Shown here piece after piece: positions 1 through 7,559 of a stretch of DNA of 24,587 nt. The stretch is taken from assembly GCA_046756925.1 (NCBI GenBank), contig JBHHXH010000040.1:1-24587 (forward strand), read 5' to 3'. A program made the position numbers and the translations under genes. Each line of letters opens with the position of its first letter. Within the stretch, counting starts at the first letter, position 1. A model generated the notes under the pieces. That model had not been told where the DNA came from and made no database searches. It was given only the letters and a program-made list of their open reading frames with translations. The stretch is from JAJDBU01 sp046756925 (GTDB taxonomy: Bacteria; Nitrospirota; Nitrospiria; SBBL01; JAADHI01).

Positions 1-2
1 AA

Positions 3-473
3 GAGAACAACATTGCGGGAGATCCCTCCGTCACCATTTACGAGTTTGACGGCCGGGTCCGAATGGCCGGCGTCGATTTGCAGGCGGTTTATGCCAAGAT
101 CGACATCGATGATGCCGATCAGATCAATACCTCTCGTCTAGATAAGGACGGCGATCCTGATCCTCTCACGGGAAACAAGTCGGTTGGTGAGGAACTCGTC
201 GGATGGTATGTTGAGCTGGCCTATCATCTGGCAAAGGTCATGGGGACCGATTGGGATCTCGTCCCCTTCATCCGCTTCTCGGAGGTTAATACGCAGGACT
301 CGGTGCCCACTGGGTTTACGGCCGACCCGAAGAACGACAAAGAAGTCACCACCTATGGTATTGCCTACTACCCGCATTCCCAGGTCGCGTTAAAAGCGGA
401 CTTTCAGAACACTGAGGATGCTAGCGGCGGGGATACGGATCAATACAATCTGGGTATGGCCTATATGTTCTAA
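3..473 (+). CDS. Outer-membrane porin, C-terminal part (OprO/OprP-like), 5' truncated by window edge
   Basis: The frame is open from the window edge to a TAA at 471-473, giving about 156 C-terminal residues. They alternate polar and hydrophobic positions and end in a short strand with terminal phenylalanine (NLGMAYMF), the usual signal of an outer-membrane beta-barrel. Segments such as a Tyr-rich strand near 'TTYGIAYYPHSQVALKADFQ' and an acidic loop before the last strand resemble phosphate-selective-porin-type proteins of Gram-negative bacteria. That assignment is from general resemblance. It probably lets a small anion or a chelate into the periplasm. It lies 66 bp upstream of the flavin-transferase fusion on the same strand and may head the iron operon. 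The beginning of the gene, with the signal peptide, is outside the window. Confidence 0.75.
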   Translation, partial: ENNIAGDPSVTIYEFDGRVRMAGVDLQAVYAKIDIDDADQINTSRLDKDGDPDPLTGNKSVGEELVGWYVELAYHLAKVMGTDWDLVPFIRFSEVNTQDSVPTGFTADPKNDKEVTTYGIAYYPHSQVALKADFQNTEDASGGDTDQYNLGMAYMF

Positions 474-501
474 GATGCAGAAAGTATTTAAACAAAATCC
501 A

Positions 502-531
502 GCGAACGGCGACCGAAAGGTCGCCTTTCGC
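502..531 (+). promoter_or_regulatory. Strong GAAA-capped hairpin in the leader before the ApbE fusion
   Basis: GGCGACC (508-514) pairs with GGTCGCC (519-525) around a GAAA tetraloop. After one mismatch the stem extends by GCGAA (502-506) with TTCGC (527-531), giving 12 base pairs in all. Only three Ts follow the inner stem, so it is not a standard intrinsic terminator. Its base lies eight nucleotides before the ATG at 540, and no Shine-Dalgarno sequence lies between them. It may stabilise the porin mRNA end, reduce read-through or control translation of the downstream gene. Confidence 0.6.
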
Positions 532-539
532 TCGTAAAA

Positions 540-2057
540 ATGGGTCGATTTTACAGAAGCACCCGGGTGTTGATGGGGGCATCCTTGGAACTCACTGTCT
601 TCGGAGCTGCCGGGGTCTGCTCAAATGCCGTTGCGGCCGCCTTTTGTGAGGTGGATCGCATTGAACGGCTTTTTACGATATTTCGGGCGGACAGCCCGAT
701 TGCCCGGGTTAATGCGGTTTCTAAAGAAGGCGAATATCTATTAGATAAAGAGGTCATCGACATTCTCAAAATTGCCCGGGATTATGCCGAGCGGAGCGGC
801 GGGGCATTTGATCCGACCTCTGGGCCATCCATCAATCTTTGGGGTTTTGGATCCCAGGATGCCCCAGGGCGGCCGCCTTCGCAGCAAGCCCTCGCTTCTA
901 CGACCCGATCCGTCGGATTTCGCAAACTTCGGGTGTTTCCCGAGGATTGTAAAATGGCTTTCTTAAAAGATGGTATGGCCCTGAATTTTGGCGGCATCGC
1001 GAAGGGCTACGCCATCGATCGGACCGTTCAAATTCTCCGTGAACACGGAATCTCCCGGGCGCTCGTCAGTTTCGGCAGCAGCCTCTACGGGCTCGGTGCG
1101 CCGCCGGGGACGAGCGGATGGAGGATTGCGATACAACATCCTCGCTACGAGTCGGCCGCAATCGAAACCGTCCTGCTTTGCGATCGGGCGCTATCCACTT
1201 CCGGGGATTACGAACGTTGTTTTTTTTACGATGGAAAACGCTTTAGCCATATCATTGACCCCCGGTCGGGACAAGCGGTATCCGGCATGGCAAGCGTCAG
1301 TGTCATCGCCCCAAAGGCCTTGGATGCGGATGTGTTTTCGACCGCCGCCTTTGTGCTCGGCGAGAAAGAGGGTGTCGATTTTCTAGAGGATTGCCCAAAG
1401 GCGGAAGGGCTGGTGATTCCGCTCGGCTCGAATGGCGAGCTGTGTTGTCGAAGGACGGCTGGCTGGACGGCCGTCTCCGATAGCGAAAAAATCGGGCGCA
1501 GACGCTTTATGGCCATGGCCGCCGCGATGGTCGCAGGATTGGTCCTGCCCGCCACAGTGGAGGGCACCACGATCCGCTTCGCCACCGAAGACGAAGCCCT
1601 GAAGCGATTGGTGCCGGATGCGGAAGATTTCGATTTGGAAAAGCAACATCTGAGCGATCGCCAGTTGTCGGCCGCCCAAGAGCTTGCCGGAAAAGGATTC
1701 CGCAAACGGGATTACCCGTTTTGGATCGGCCGCCGCGGCAATCAAATCGCCGGATATGCGACCCGCTTGAATGTTATCGGCAAGGAGCGCCCCATCACCT
1801 TTTTAATCGGTTTCGATCCGGATGGCGCCGTCTATGGGGTGGAGGTCCTAATCTATCGGGAATCGCGGGGCTCCGAAGTCCGATACGAACGCTTTATGAA
1901 ACAGTTTGTGGGAAAAAAAACAGGGGATTCCTTCCGGTTGGGGCAAGAGGTGCTACCGATCAGCGGGGCCACCCTTTCTTCCCGCGCAACCGCTTATGCG
2001 GTTAAAAAAGGCTTGGCCTTGTTTGAGGTGCTCTACAAAGACAAGGAGGTCCGCTGA
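540..2057 (+). CDS. FAD:protein FMN transferase (ApbE) fused to a C-terminal FMN-binding domain
   Basis: The 505-residue protein has two parts. Residues about 10-310 are an ApbE domain: an N-terminal MGASLEL strand, the FAD-site motif NFGGIAKGYAID from 149, HIIDPRSG, and the metal-site region DADVFSTAAFVLG. Residues 319-340 hold an RRRFM twin-arginine-like motif and a hydrophobic stretch. Residues about 395-505 form an FMN-binding domain of the NqrC/RnfG type with SGATLSS (SGAT at 475-478). ApbE enzymes move FMN from FAD onto the Thr of that motif in extracytoplasmic redox proteins, so enzyme and potential substrate share one chain. No signal peptide precedes the ApbE part, which leaves the topology unclear. 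The Asp that normally sits six residues before the acceptor Thr is Leu472. The gene overlaps the next one by four bases and belongs with the iron transporter genes. ATG 540 has no clear ribosome-binding site. Confidence 0.88.
   Translation: MGRFYRSTRVLMGASLELTVFGAAGVCSNAVAAAFCEVDRIERLFTIFRADSPIARVNAVSKEGEYLLDKEVIDILKIARDYAERSGGAFDPTSGPSINLWGFGSQDAPGRPPSQQALASTTRSVGFRKLRVFPEDCKMAFLKDGMALNFGGIAKGYAIDRTVQILREHGISRALVSFGSSLYGLGAPPGTSGWRIAIQHPRYESAAIETVLLCDRALSTSGDYERCFFYDGKRFSHIIDPRSGQAVSGMASVSVIAPKALDADVFSTAAFVLGEKEGVDFLEDCPKAEGLVIPLGSNGELCCRRTAGWTAVSDSEKIGRRRFMAMAAAMVAGLVLPATVEGTTIRFATEDEALKRLVPDAEDFDLEKQHLSDRQLSAAQELAGKGFRKRDYPFWIGRRGNQIAGYATRLNVIGKERPITFLIGFDPDGAVYGVEVLIYRESRGSEVRYERFMKQFVGKKTGDSFRLGQEVLPISGATLSSRATAYAVKKGLALFEVLYKDKEVR
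2043..2056 (+). promoter_or_regulatory. Shine-Dalgarno and CTGA overlap that decide a CTG start
   Basis: AAGGAGGT (2043-2050) is a full-length match to the anti-Shine-Dalgarno. It is followed three bases later by CTG at 2054-2056, which overlaps the TGA stop of the preceding gene as CTGA. In this frame the only start-like codons are this CTG and a GTG at 2162, which would remove most of the first membrane helix. CTG is therefore the better start. Confidence 0.6.
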
Positions 2058-2545
2058 AGAATTTCACCCGCCGAGGCAATTGGCTTGACCAAACCACGAC
2101 CGAAATTCGCGCGATTTATACCGTTTTTCTCGTTTTCGCCTTTATCGGTCAACTCAGTTTTGTGGCGATTGCCGTCTCCCGGATCGGTCCGGGTTACAAC
2201 CGGATTGTCCAGCATTACCGGGGCGGCGAGGGCGCGGATGAAATGGCGTTTCCGAAGGAATTTATGGAACTGCTGGAGGTGACGCATTTTCATGCCTATA
2301 TCGAAGGGGTGGTCCTCCTGGTGTTGGCCCATCTCTTCGTTGTGATTCCTATTTCCCAAGGTCTCAAATGGTGGGTGATCGGACTCGCTTCCGGCTGCAC
2401 GCTTCTTGATTTGGCGTCTCCGTGGTTGATTCGTTATCTCACGCCTTATGCCGCCTACGGGCAGATTTTTGCTTGGATCGGCATGTCGATCGGGTATCTT
2501 CCAATGACCCTTCTGCCGGTTTACTTTATTTGGAAAAAACGCTGA
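2054..2545 (+). CDS. Four-helix membrane protein of unknown function with clustered histidines
   Basis: Read from CTG 2054 the product is 163 residues. Hydrophobic segments at about 20-42, 82-100, 107-125 and 135-158 suggest four membrane helices. A THFH motif (His78, His80) stands at the start of the second helix and His93 lies within it, which could bind haem or a metal; this is inference. I do not recognise the family. It is tightly coupled to the ApbE/FMN-binding fusion upstream (CTGA overlap) and ends five bases before the ABC permease gene. A role passing electrons from the quinone pool to the flavin domain, or anchoring it, is plausible but unproven. A shorter start at GTG 2162 would give 127 residues and lose the first helix. 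Confidence 0.75.
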   Translation: MKNFTRRGNWLDQTTTEIRAIYTVFLVFAFIGQLSFVAIAVSRIGPGYNRIVQHYRGGEGADEMAFPKEFMELLEVTHFHAYIEGVVLLVLAHLFVVIPISQGLKWWVIGLASGCTLLDLASPWLIRYLTPYAAYGQIFAWIGMSIGYLPMTLLPVYFIWKKR

Positions 2546-2549
2546 GGCT

Positions 2550-4190
2550 ATGACAACTTCCACCGGCGGATATGCCATCAAAACAACCCGTAGGCGATTT
2601 TCAATCGACCGCTGGGCTTTTTCCGCTTTTCTGATCGCCGCTCTGGTCATGGTGCCGATTGGGGTCGTGCTCTCTTCATTCTTCCGTCCGGATGATGAGG
2701 TGTGGCGTCATCTTGTTGAGACGGTATTGTCTGAGGTCTTGTTCAATACCCTCTGGTTGATCGTGGGTGTTGCGGTTGGAACCGGTTTTGTGGGTGTGAG
2801 CCTTGCGTGGTTGACGGCCGCCACGGAATTTCCAGGACGAAAATTTTTTGAATGGGCCTTGATGCTGCCGATGGCCATTCCCGGCTATGTGACCGCCTTT
2901 GTCGCCATCGGTCTCTTGGATTTTTCGGGACCTGTTCAAACCGGCTTAAGAGCCTATTTTGGTGAAGCTGTTCGCCTTCCCGAGATCCGCTCGCGGGCCG
3001 GCGTGATATGGGTCATGACATTGACCCTGTATCCCTATGTCTATCTCCTTGCACGGAACGCTTTTTTGACGCAAGGGAGACGTGCACTGGAAGCTGCACA
3101 ATCGCTTGGGATGGGCCGGTTTGCCGGTTTTTTTCGGGTGGCGTTGCCCATGGCAAGGCCCTGGATCGTTGGAGGGATGATGCTGGCCCTTATGGAGACC
3201 CTTGCCGATTTTGGGACGGTTGCGACCTTCAACTACGATACCTTTGCCACGCTTATTTACAAGGCTTGGTTTGGCCTTTTTTCCATTTCCGCCGCATCGC
3301 AACTGGCCTCTTTGTTGGTTTTGCTGGTCTTTTTATTTTTGTTGATGGAGCAATGCGTCACGAGCCGGACCCAGTATACACGTATCGAGCGGGGAGCCGT
3401 TCGCGGGGATCGGATCGTATTGTCATCCGGAATGAAATGGGTCACATGCGCCTATGCGGGATTGGTCTTGTCGGTGGCCTTTCTAATCCCGGTCGGACAG
3501 TTGGTGCTCTGGAGCAAAGAGGGCGTGGGCCAGGATCTGGATGCCAGATATTTCGATTACTTGTCCCACTCTCTTTTTTTAGCGGGGATGGCCGCGCTTC
3601 TAACCGTTGCCACGGTGCTGGTACTCGTTTACGCCAACCGATTTCACCCATCGGCGCCGGTTCGAATCTTGGTCCGCGTCGCGACACTCGGATACGCCTT
3701 GCCGGGCTCGGTTCTGGCTGTCGGCATGGTGATTCCCCTTGCCTGGCTGGATCGTCGTTTGGGCGCCGTCTTTAATCTGGAGATCTTTCTGCAAGGCACC
3801 TTGCTTGCCATGATCCTCGCGTATCTCGTGCGTTTTCTGGCGGTTGCGTTCCAGCCGATCCAGAGTGCGATTCAGCGGATGTCACCGAATATCGACGCCG
3901 CGTCTCGAAATCTTGGATGCAGCGGTTTTGGAATGATGCGTCGGGTGTACTTGCCGATTTTACGGGGCGGGATGATGACAGGACTTGTGCTGGTATTCGT
4001 TGATGTCTTGAAGGAGATGCCGATGACGCTCATGACCCGTCCATTCGGCTGGGACACTCTTGCAGTTCGCATCTTTGAAATGACCTCGGAAGGAGAATGG
4101 CAGCGAGCGGCCTTGCCGGCCGTGGCCTTGGTTTTAGCCGGCCTTCTCCCCGTGATCCTTTTAATTCGGGAACAGGGGAAAAGTATATAG
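2550..4190 (+). CDS. fbpB: Fe(III)-type ABC transporter permease, two fused transmembrane domains
   Basis: The 546-residue protein is rich in hydrophobic helices (about twelve) and has two copies of the inner-membrane permease fold. Each copy carries the EAA loop that docks on the ATPase: EAAQSLGMG from residue 181 and DAASRNLGC from residue 449, each followed by a conserved proline-rich stretch (ALPMARPW and YLPILRGG). This duplicated layout and length are typical of FbpB/SfuB ferric-iron permeases; thiamine and phosphonate permeases are related alternatives. It starts four bases after the preceding stop, with GAGG at 2544-2547 as ribosome-binding site. The ATPase gene follows after a 78-bp gap. 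No periplasmic binding protein is encoded between them, so that partner must lie upstream of the window or elsewhere. Confidence 0.88.
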   Translation: MTTSTGGYAIKTTRRRFSIDRWAFSAFLIAALVMVPIGVVLSSFFRPDDEVWRHLVETVLSEVLFNTLWLIVGVAVGTGFVGVSLAWLTAATEFPGRKFFEWALMLPMAIPGYVTAFVAIGLLDFSGPVQTGLRAYFGEAVRLPEIRSRAGVIWVMTLTLYPYVYLLARNAFLTQGRRALEAAQSLGMGRFAGFFRVALPMARPWIVGGMMLALMETLADFGTVATFNYDTFATLIYKAWFGLFSISAASQLASLLVLLVFLFLLMEQCVTSRTQYTRIERGAVRGDRIVLSSGMKWVTCAYAGLVLSVAFLIPVGQLVLWSKEGVGQDLDARYFDYLSHSLFLAGMAALLTVATVLVLVYANRFHPSAPVRILVRVATLGYALPGSVLAVGMVIPLAWLDRRLGAVFNLEIFLQGTLLAMILAYLVRFLAVAFQPIQSAIQRMSPNIDAASRNLGCSGFGMMRRVYLPILRGGMMTGLVLVFVDVLKEMPMTLMTRPFGWDTLAVRIFEMTSEGEWQRAALPAVALVLAGLLPVILLIREQGKSI

Positions 4191-4268
4191 CCGGCTCCCG
4201 TCAGGGCTATTCGGGATGTCCAGATTAGCGAGTCCAGCGCGCCTCTCCATCCCTTGCATGGATCGACG

Positions 4269-5321
4269 ATGACGGTTATCGAACTCGTGAAGGTTTCGAA
4301 AATCTATCCGGGCAGCCATCAGCCTGCGGTGTCTCATGTCTCGTTTCAGGTCGATCGAGGAGATGTTCTGGCGGTTTTAGGACCCAGCGGTAGCGGCAAG
4401 ACAACAATTCTTCGTCTTATTGCCGGTTTTGAACATCCCGATGATGGGTCGATTTTTCTAAATGAGCAAGATGTGTGCCGAACCGGTCATTGTCTTCCTC
4501 CGGAAAAAAGAGGCATCGGTATGGTGTTTCAAGATTATGCGCTCTTCCCCCATCTGACGGTGTCTGAAAACGTGTCCTTCGGCTTGCGGCGGCTTGGCCG
4601 CTCGGAGCGGCATAAAAAAGTAGAAGGTATCCTGGAGATGGTGGGTCTTTCCGCTTTTGGCGGGAAGTATCCGCATGAGCTCTCGGGTGGCCAGCAACAA
4701 CGGACCGCGTTAGCGAGAGCCCTGGCGCCCGATCCAATCGTGATCCTGATGGATGAGCCCTTTAGCAACCTCGATCCCGATATGCGGATGAAGATGCGAC
4801 AGGATGTATCGAGCATTCTTCGGACATCCGGTTGTAGCGCCGTATTGGTGACCCATGACCATGAGGAGGCCTTCGCGATGGCTGATAAAATCGCCTTGTT
4901 AAACAATGGCCGCTTAGAGCAGCATGGGTCGCCGGAGGCGGTTTATCACACACCGGTGACGCCTTTTGTTGCCGATTTTGTGGGACAGGCCGATTTTATC
5001 GCCGGGCGGATACAAAGAGACTTAATCGTCACGGCCATTGGGGATCTTCAAAACAATTCTCGATTTTCGAGCGGAACGGAGGTATGGGTGATGATCCGAC
5101 CGGACGATATCGATCTGGTTCCCAACTTAGAGGGAAGCGCCGCGATCACGGCTCGGCAATTTAGAGGGTCGGAAAATCTCTACACCGTGCGTCTCTCATC
5201 CGGGGAGATCGTTCACAGCAGTCAACACGCGCTTGCCGTGTATCCCGAACGGATGCAAGTCGATATCCGATTGAAACTCACCCATACCGTCGCTTTTGAG
5301 AAAGACGCGATTGATCGTTAG
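4269..5321 (+). CDS. fbpC: Fe(III)-type ABC transporter ATP-binding protein
   Basis: Starting at ATG 4269 the protein has 350 residues. It shows Walker A GPSGSGKTT (38-46), a Q-loop FQDYALFPHL, the signature LSGGQQQRTALARAL, Walker B ILMDEPFSNLD and the H-loop VTHDHEE. A C-terminal TOBE-like regulatory region begins around MIRPDDIDLVP. This is the FbpC/PotA/MalK class; with the duplicated permease upstream, iron is the likeliest substrate. An in-frame TTG at 4254 could add five residues but has no better ribosome-binding site. The gene ends the plus-strand operon and converges on the minus-strand barrel gene with only about 20 bp between stops, where I see no clear terminator. Confidence 0.87.
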   Translation: MTVIELVKVSKIYPGSHQPAVSHVSFQVDRGDVLAVLGPSGSGKTTILRLIAGFEHPDDGSIFLNEQDVCRTGHCLPPEKRGIGMVFQDYALFPHLTVSENVSFGLRRLGRSERHKKVEGILEMVGLSAFGGKYPHELSGGQQQRTALARALAPDPIVILMDEPFSNLDPDMRMKMRQDVSSILRTSGCSAVLVTHDHEEAFAMADKIALLNNGRLEQHGSPEAVYHTPVTPFVADFVGQADFIAGRIQRDLIVTAIGDLQNNSRFSSGTEVWVMIRPDDIDLVPNLEGSAAITARQFRGSENLYTVRLSSGEIVHSSQHALAVYPERMQVDIRLKLTHTVAFEKDAIDR

Positions 5322-5342
5322 TGTCCGGGATCTGGCGTTTTC

Positions 5343-6527
5343 TTAAAATTTCATTTCGTACTGGAACAAGAGCTCGTTATTGTCGAATTCGGGTCCGCCG
5401 GTCTCTTCGTCGTTGATATAATATTCCGTTTTGATCTTAAACCCATGCACGATCTCCGATATGACCGCCAGGGTGGTCGTTTGCCGATCCCATGTACGTG
5501 CATCGCTCGCATCTCGTAAGAGATCGACTTCGTAGACCTCCCACCTCAAGAGAAATTCGAGGGACTTCAGACGCTTCATACCCAATTTTTGCTTGAATGA
5601 AGGCTGAATATATCCACCCCAACGATCCATTTCACCATCCTCCGATCGGATATATTGGCCGAAAAAGGAAAAAGCGCGCAAGCGATAATCCAAATTCACA
5701 CCGTATAAACGTTGGTCGTCATTGCTTCCACCGGGATAGGTCGAAATGGTCTCCAAATAGGCCCTGTCCGCATCGCTTAATTCGGAGTGATAGTAAAAAG
5801 GAAGGATGTCCACCCAATGCCCTTCCTTGAAGGCATGATCGAAACCGAGGCCAAATCCAATTTGCTTATTGGTATTTTTTTCGACATTGTCGTCGTCGTA
5901 TGTCGGGATGGGAAAGGTCGCATCCTCCGACGCTTGCCGGTCTTTTAGCCGGCGGCTGTTGCTGAGTGAGAGTCGCCAGTAGAAACGATCTCGCTCACCC
6001 CCCATGAAGAGACCGAGGTCTTCGTCTTGCCAGTAGGCATGCCCGACGATCGGATACGACTCGGTTTTTCGGGACGGTTTTATAAACACATCTTCCAATC
6101 CGATTTTTATCCATGTATCCAATGGAAGATCTGGAATCAAGATCCAGGCTTCATCGACCTTGACCGCCTTGTCCGGATTCAATTCGAGGTCGGCCTTCAG
6201 AACGATTCCGGCATCGAAGGAGACTTTAGGCGATACGACGATCTTATCGATCGAGAACCGTGGGACGGAATTGTTGGATTCTTCCAACTGGCCTTTTTTG
6301 GTATCGATGTCCGGCGCTTTTTTACTTCGGCCGTTGGATTGCGAATCGATCCATTCCAATTCAAGCTCACCGCCGATCTCGAGCTGAGGCATCGCGCTTG
6401 GGTTTGGTGTCGCCGGGCTAGCCGCGCGGCATACAGACCATGCATGCAGGTTCAGAAAAATGAGCGATATAAAAAAAAGAGTTGTCTTATGTCTTATCAT
6501 GGGAGCCGGCGTTTTTTCTATCGTCAT
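5343..6527 (-). CDS. Predicted outer-membrane porin-like beta-barrel protein
   Basis: From ATG 6527 the product is 394 residues. It has a basic segment and a hydrophobic stretch ending at CRAASPA, read as a signal peptide, then many short amphipathic strands rich in Tyr, Trp and Asp. It finishes with FQYEMKF, the C-terminal phenylalanine signature of barrel assembly. Repeated patterns such as 'LEFLLRWEVYEVDLL' and 'KIKTEYYINDEE' are typical strand-turn-strand elements. The substrate is not evident. The start at 6527 has an AAAGGA ribosome-binding site nine bases upstream; starts at 6545 or 6500 are possible and 6500 would give a cleaner signal peptide. It stands alone between the iron operon and the PilZ gene. 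Confidence 0.75.
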   Translation of the reverse strand: MTIEKTPAPMIRHKTTLFFISLIFLNLHAWSVCRAASPATPNPSAMPQLEIGGELELEWIDSQSNGRSKKAPDIDTKKGQLEESNNSVPRFSIDKIVVSPKVSFDAGIVLKADLELNPDKAVKVDEAWILIPDLPLDTWIKIGLEDVFIKPSRKTESYPIVGHAYWQDEDLGLFMGGERDRFYWRLSLSNSRRLKDRQASEDATFPIPTYDDDNVEKNTNKQIGFGLGFDHAFKEGHWVDILPFYYHSELSDADRAYLETISTYPGGSNDDQRLYGVNLDYRLRAFSFFGQYIRSEDGEMDRWGGYIQPSFKQKLGMKRLKSLEFLLRWEVYEVDLLRDASDARTWDRQTTTLAVISEIVHGFKIKTEYYINDEETGGPEFDNNELLFQYEMKF

Positions 6528-6612
6528 CCGCTTGATTCCTTTCATGGGGTTTTGTGGGTCCGCAATTTTCGAATCGTTGGTGTCATGGTCGTGTCCGTGA
6601 AAGAATATCGCT

Positions 6613-6618
6613 ATTATA
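6613..6618 (-). promoter_or_regulatory. Possible -10 element for the porin-like gene
   Basis: On the minus strand a perfect TATAAT lies about 86 bases before the chosen start at 6527. No good -35 hexamer is found at 16-18 bp, so support rests on the -10 alone. The rest of the gap up to the PilZ stop (about 6630-6796) has a small GC-rich palindrome near 6690-6710 but no other element I can support. Confidence 0.3.
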
Positions 6619-6796
6619 AATTAGGAAAATGAGGGTATTCTACTAGAAATTTAGAGGAATTTAGACCATAAAATACGGTATTCCAGCACTTGGCCGGAAA
6701 GCCGCCGGTCGGGGTCCGTTGTATCGCAGTGGATGTTGGGCAATGGTTCGGTTTATGCTCGTTACGAGGGGGCGAGAGGGTCAGAGGGTTCCGTGC

Positions 6797-7183
6797 TTAG
6801 CGCTCTTTTGGTGGATGCGTCGGCTCTTCCAAGCTTTGGAGGTAGTCATAGAACTGCGGGTTTGATTCCTTGGCTTGGCGAAATTCAATTCCGAAGGCAT
6901 ATCGATACGCCTGATCTACAGGATCGCCATTTTGTGGATGGGACTCCGATATCCAGGCAATTCTGCCGACAAGGGATTCGGTCATCGTTTCACCTTGCGT
7001 GGTGTTTAGGTTTAATTTAATGAGTAGCATGTCGCCTTTTTGAAAGCAAGTATCGGCGCTGCATCCCATGCCCTTGACCGAAAGATCGCGAACGACGACC
7101 TCCGCAGCGGTCTGTAGGCCGTGGGGCGTAATATGCGCGACGGTTGCGATGGGAATTCTAATCGATCGGCGACGGTCTTCCAA
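6797..7183 (-). CDS. PilZ-domain protein, likely cyclic-di-GMP binding
   Basis: The 128-residue protein is essentially one PilZ domain. It has the arginine-rich motif RRRSIR (residues 4-9) and the D-x-S-x-x-G motif DLSVKG (Asp33, Ser35, Gly38). These are the residues that hold cyclic-di-GMP in known PilZ proteins, so binding is expected. Strands around GRIAWISES and YAFGIEF fit the PilZ barrel. The TTG start at 7183 is preceded by GGAG at an eight-base spacing. It is a single gene; the target process (motility, exopolysaccharide or other surface trait) cannot be told from its neighbours. Confidence 0.85.
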   Translation of the reverse strand: MEDRRRSIRIPIATVAHITPHGLQTAAEVVVRDLSVKGMGCSADTCFQKGDMLLIKLNLNTTQGETMTESLVGRIAWISESHPQNGDPVDQAYRYAFGIEFRQAKESNPQFYDYLQSLEEPTHPPKER

Positions 7184-7385
7184 GGGGTCGACTCCGTAAG
7201 GTTATGGAATGACATTAAAAACGAGTGTACCATAAGATTCTAAGTAATAAAGCGCGTTGCACGGCATTCATATCTTAAAGACGCTTTTGTCTGCTTTAAG
7301 AAGGTCGTGGCAGGATTTCCAGACGATAGTATACGATCGGACGGTTGTCCGAAGAAGGACGCTTCCTTTCTTCGATGTCCTTGAG

Positions 7386-7391
7386 TATAAT
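7386..7391 (+). promoter_or_regulatory. Possible -10 element for a small plus-strand gene
   Basis: A perfect TATAAT stands 24 bases before the ATG at 7416. No convincing -35 is seen. It gains weight only because an intrinsic terminator on the same strand follows at 7534-7558. Confidence 0.3.
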
Positions 7392-7415
7392 GAAATCAGA
7401 GATGACGAACCGAAG

Positions 7416-7523
7416 ATGATTATTTCTCAAATACCGAACTTGGTGCGGATTACGAGTTTTTTTGCACCGATCTTTGTTTTTATCGTGATATTTATCGTGA
7501 TCTCTATCTTTAGGAAGTGGTAA
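7416..7523 (+). CDS. Possible 35-residue single-helix membrane peptide
   Basis: An ATG at 7416 opens a 35-codon frame. Its product has a polar start, a hydrophobic run from about residue 13 to 31 (rich in Phe, Ile and Val) and a basic RKW end, the shape of a small inner-membrane peptide. A TATAAT lies just upstream and a good terminator just downstream, so the segment is probably transcribed on this strand. There is no strong ribosome-binding site. The same frame extends back to a TTG at 7257 (88 residues), but that extra part looks less protein-like. No family is recognised. Apart from this candidate and its signals, I see nothing in the stretch 7184-7559. Confidence 0.35.
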   Translation: MIISQIPNLVRITSFFAPIFVFIVIFIVISIFRKW

Positions 7524-7533
7524 GCGCAGTCTG

Positions 7534-7558
7534 GAGTTCCGGCCCCGGACTCGTTTTT
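7534..7558 (+). terminator. Intrinsic terminator, plus strand
   Basis: GAG (7534-7536) and TCCG (7538-7541) pair with CGGA (7546-7549) and CTC (7550-7552), with one bulged T. Five Ts follow at 7554-7558. The T run exists only in the plus direction, so it does not serve the minus-strand aminotransferase, whose stop is at 7560. Confidence 0.6.
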
Positions 7559-7559
7559 C

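Noticed and set aside
1226..1705. Long minus-strand frames inside the ApbE fusion gene
   Set aside because: Codon-position shadows of the plus-strand gene, with no family resemblance.
6686..6712. GC-rich palindromic stretch downstream of the PilZ gene
   Set aside because: Stem is short with self-complementary CCGG blocks and no T run on the minus strand, so not supported as a terminator.
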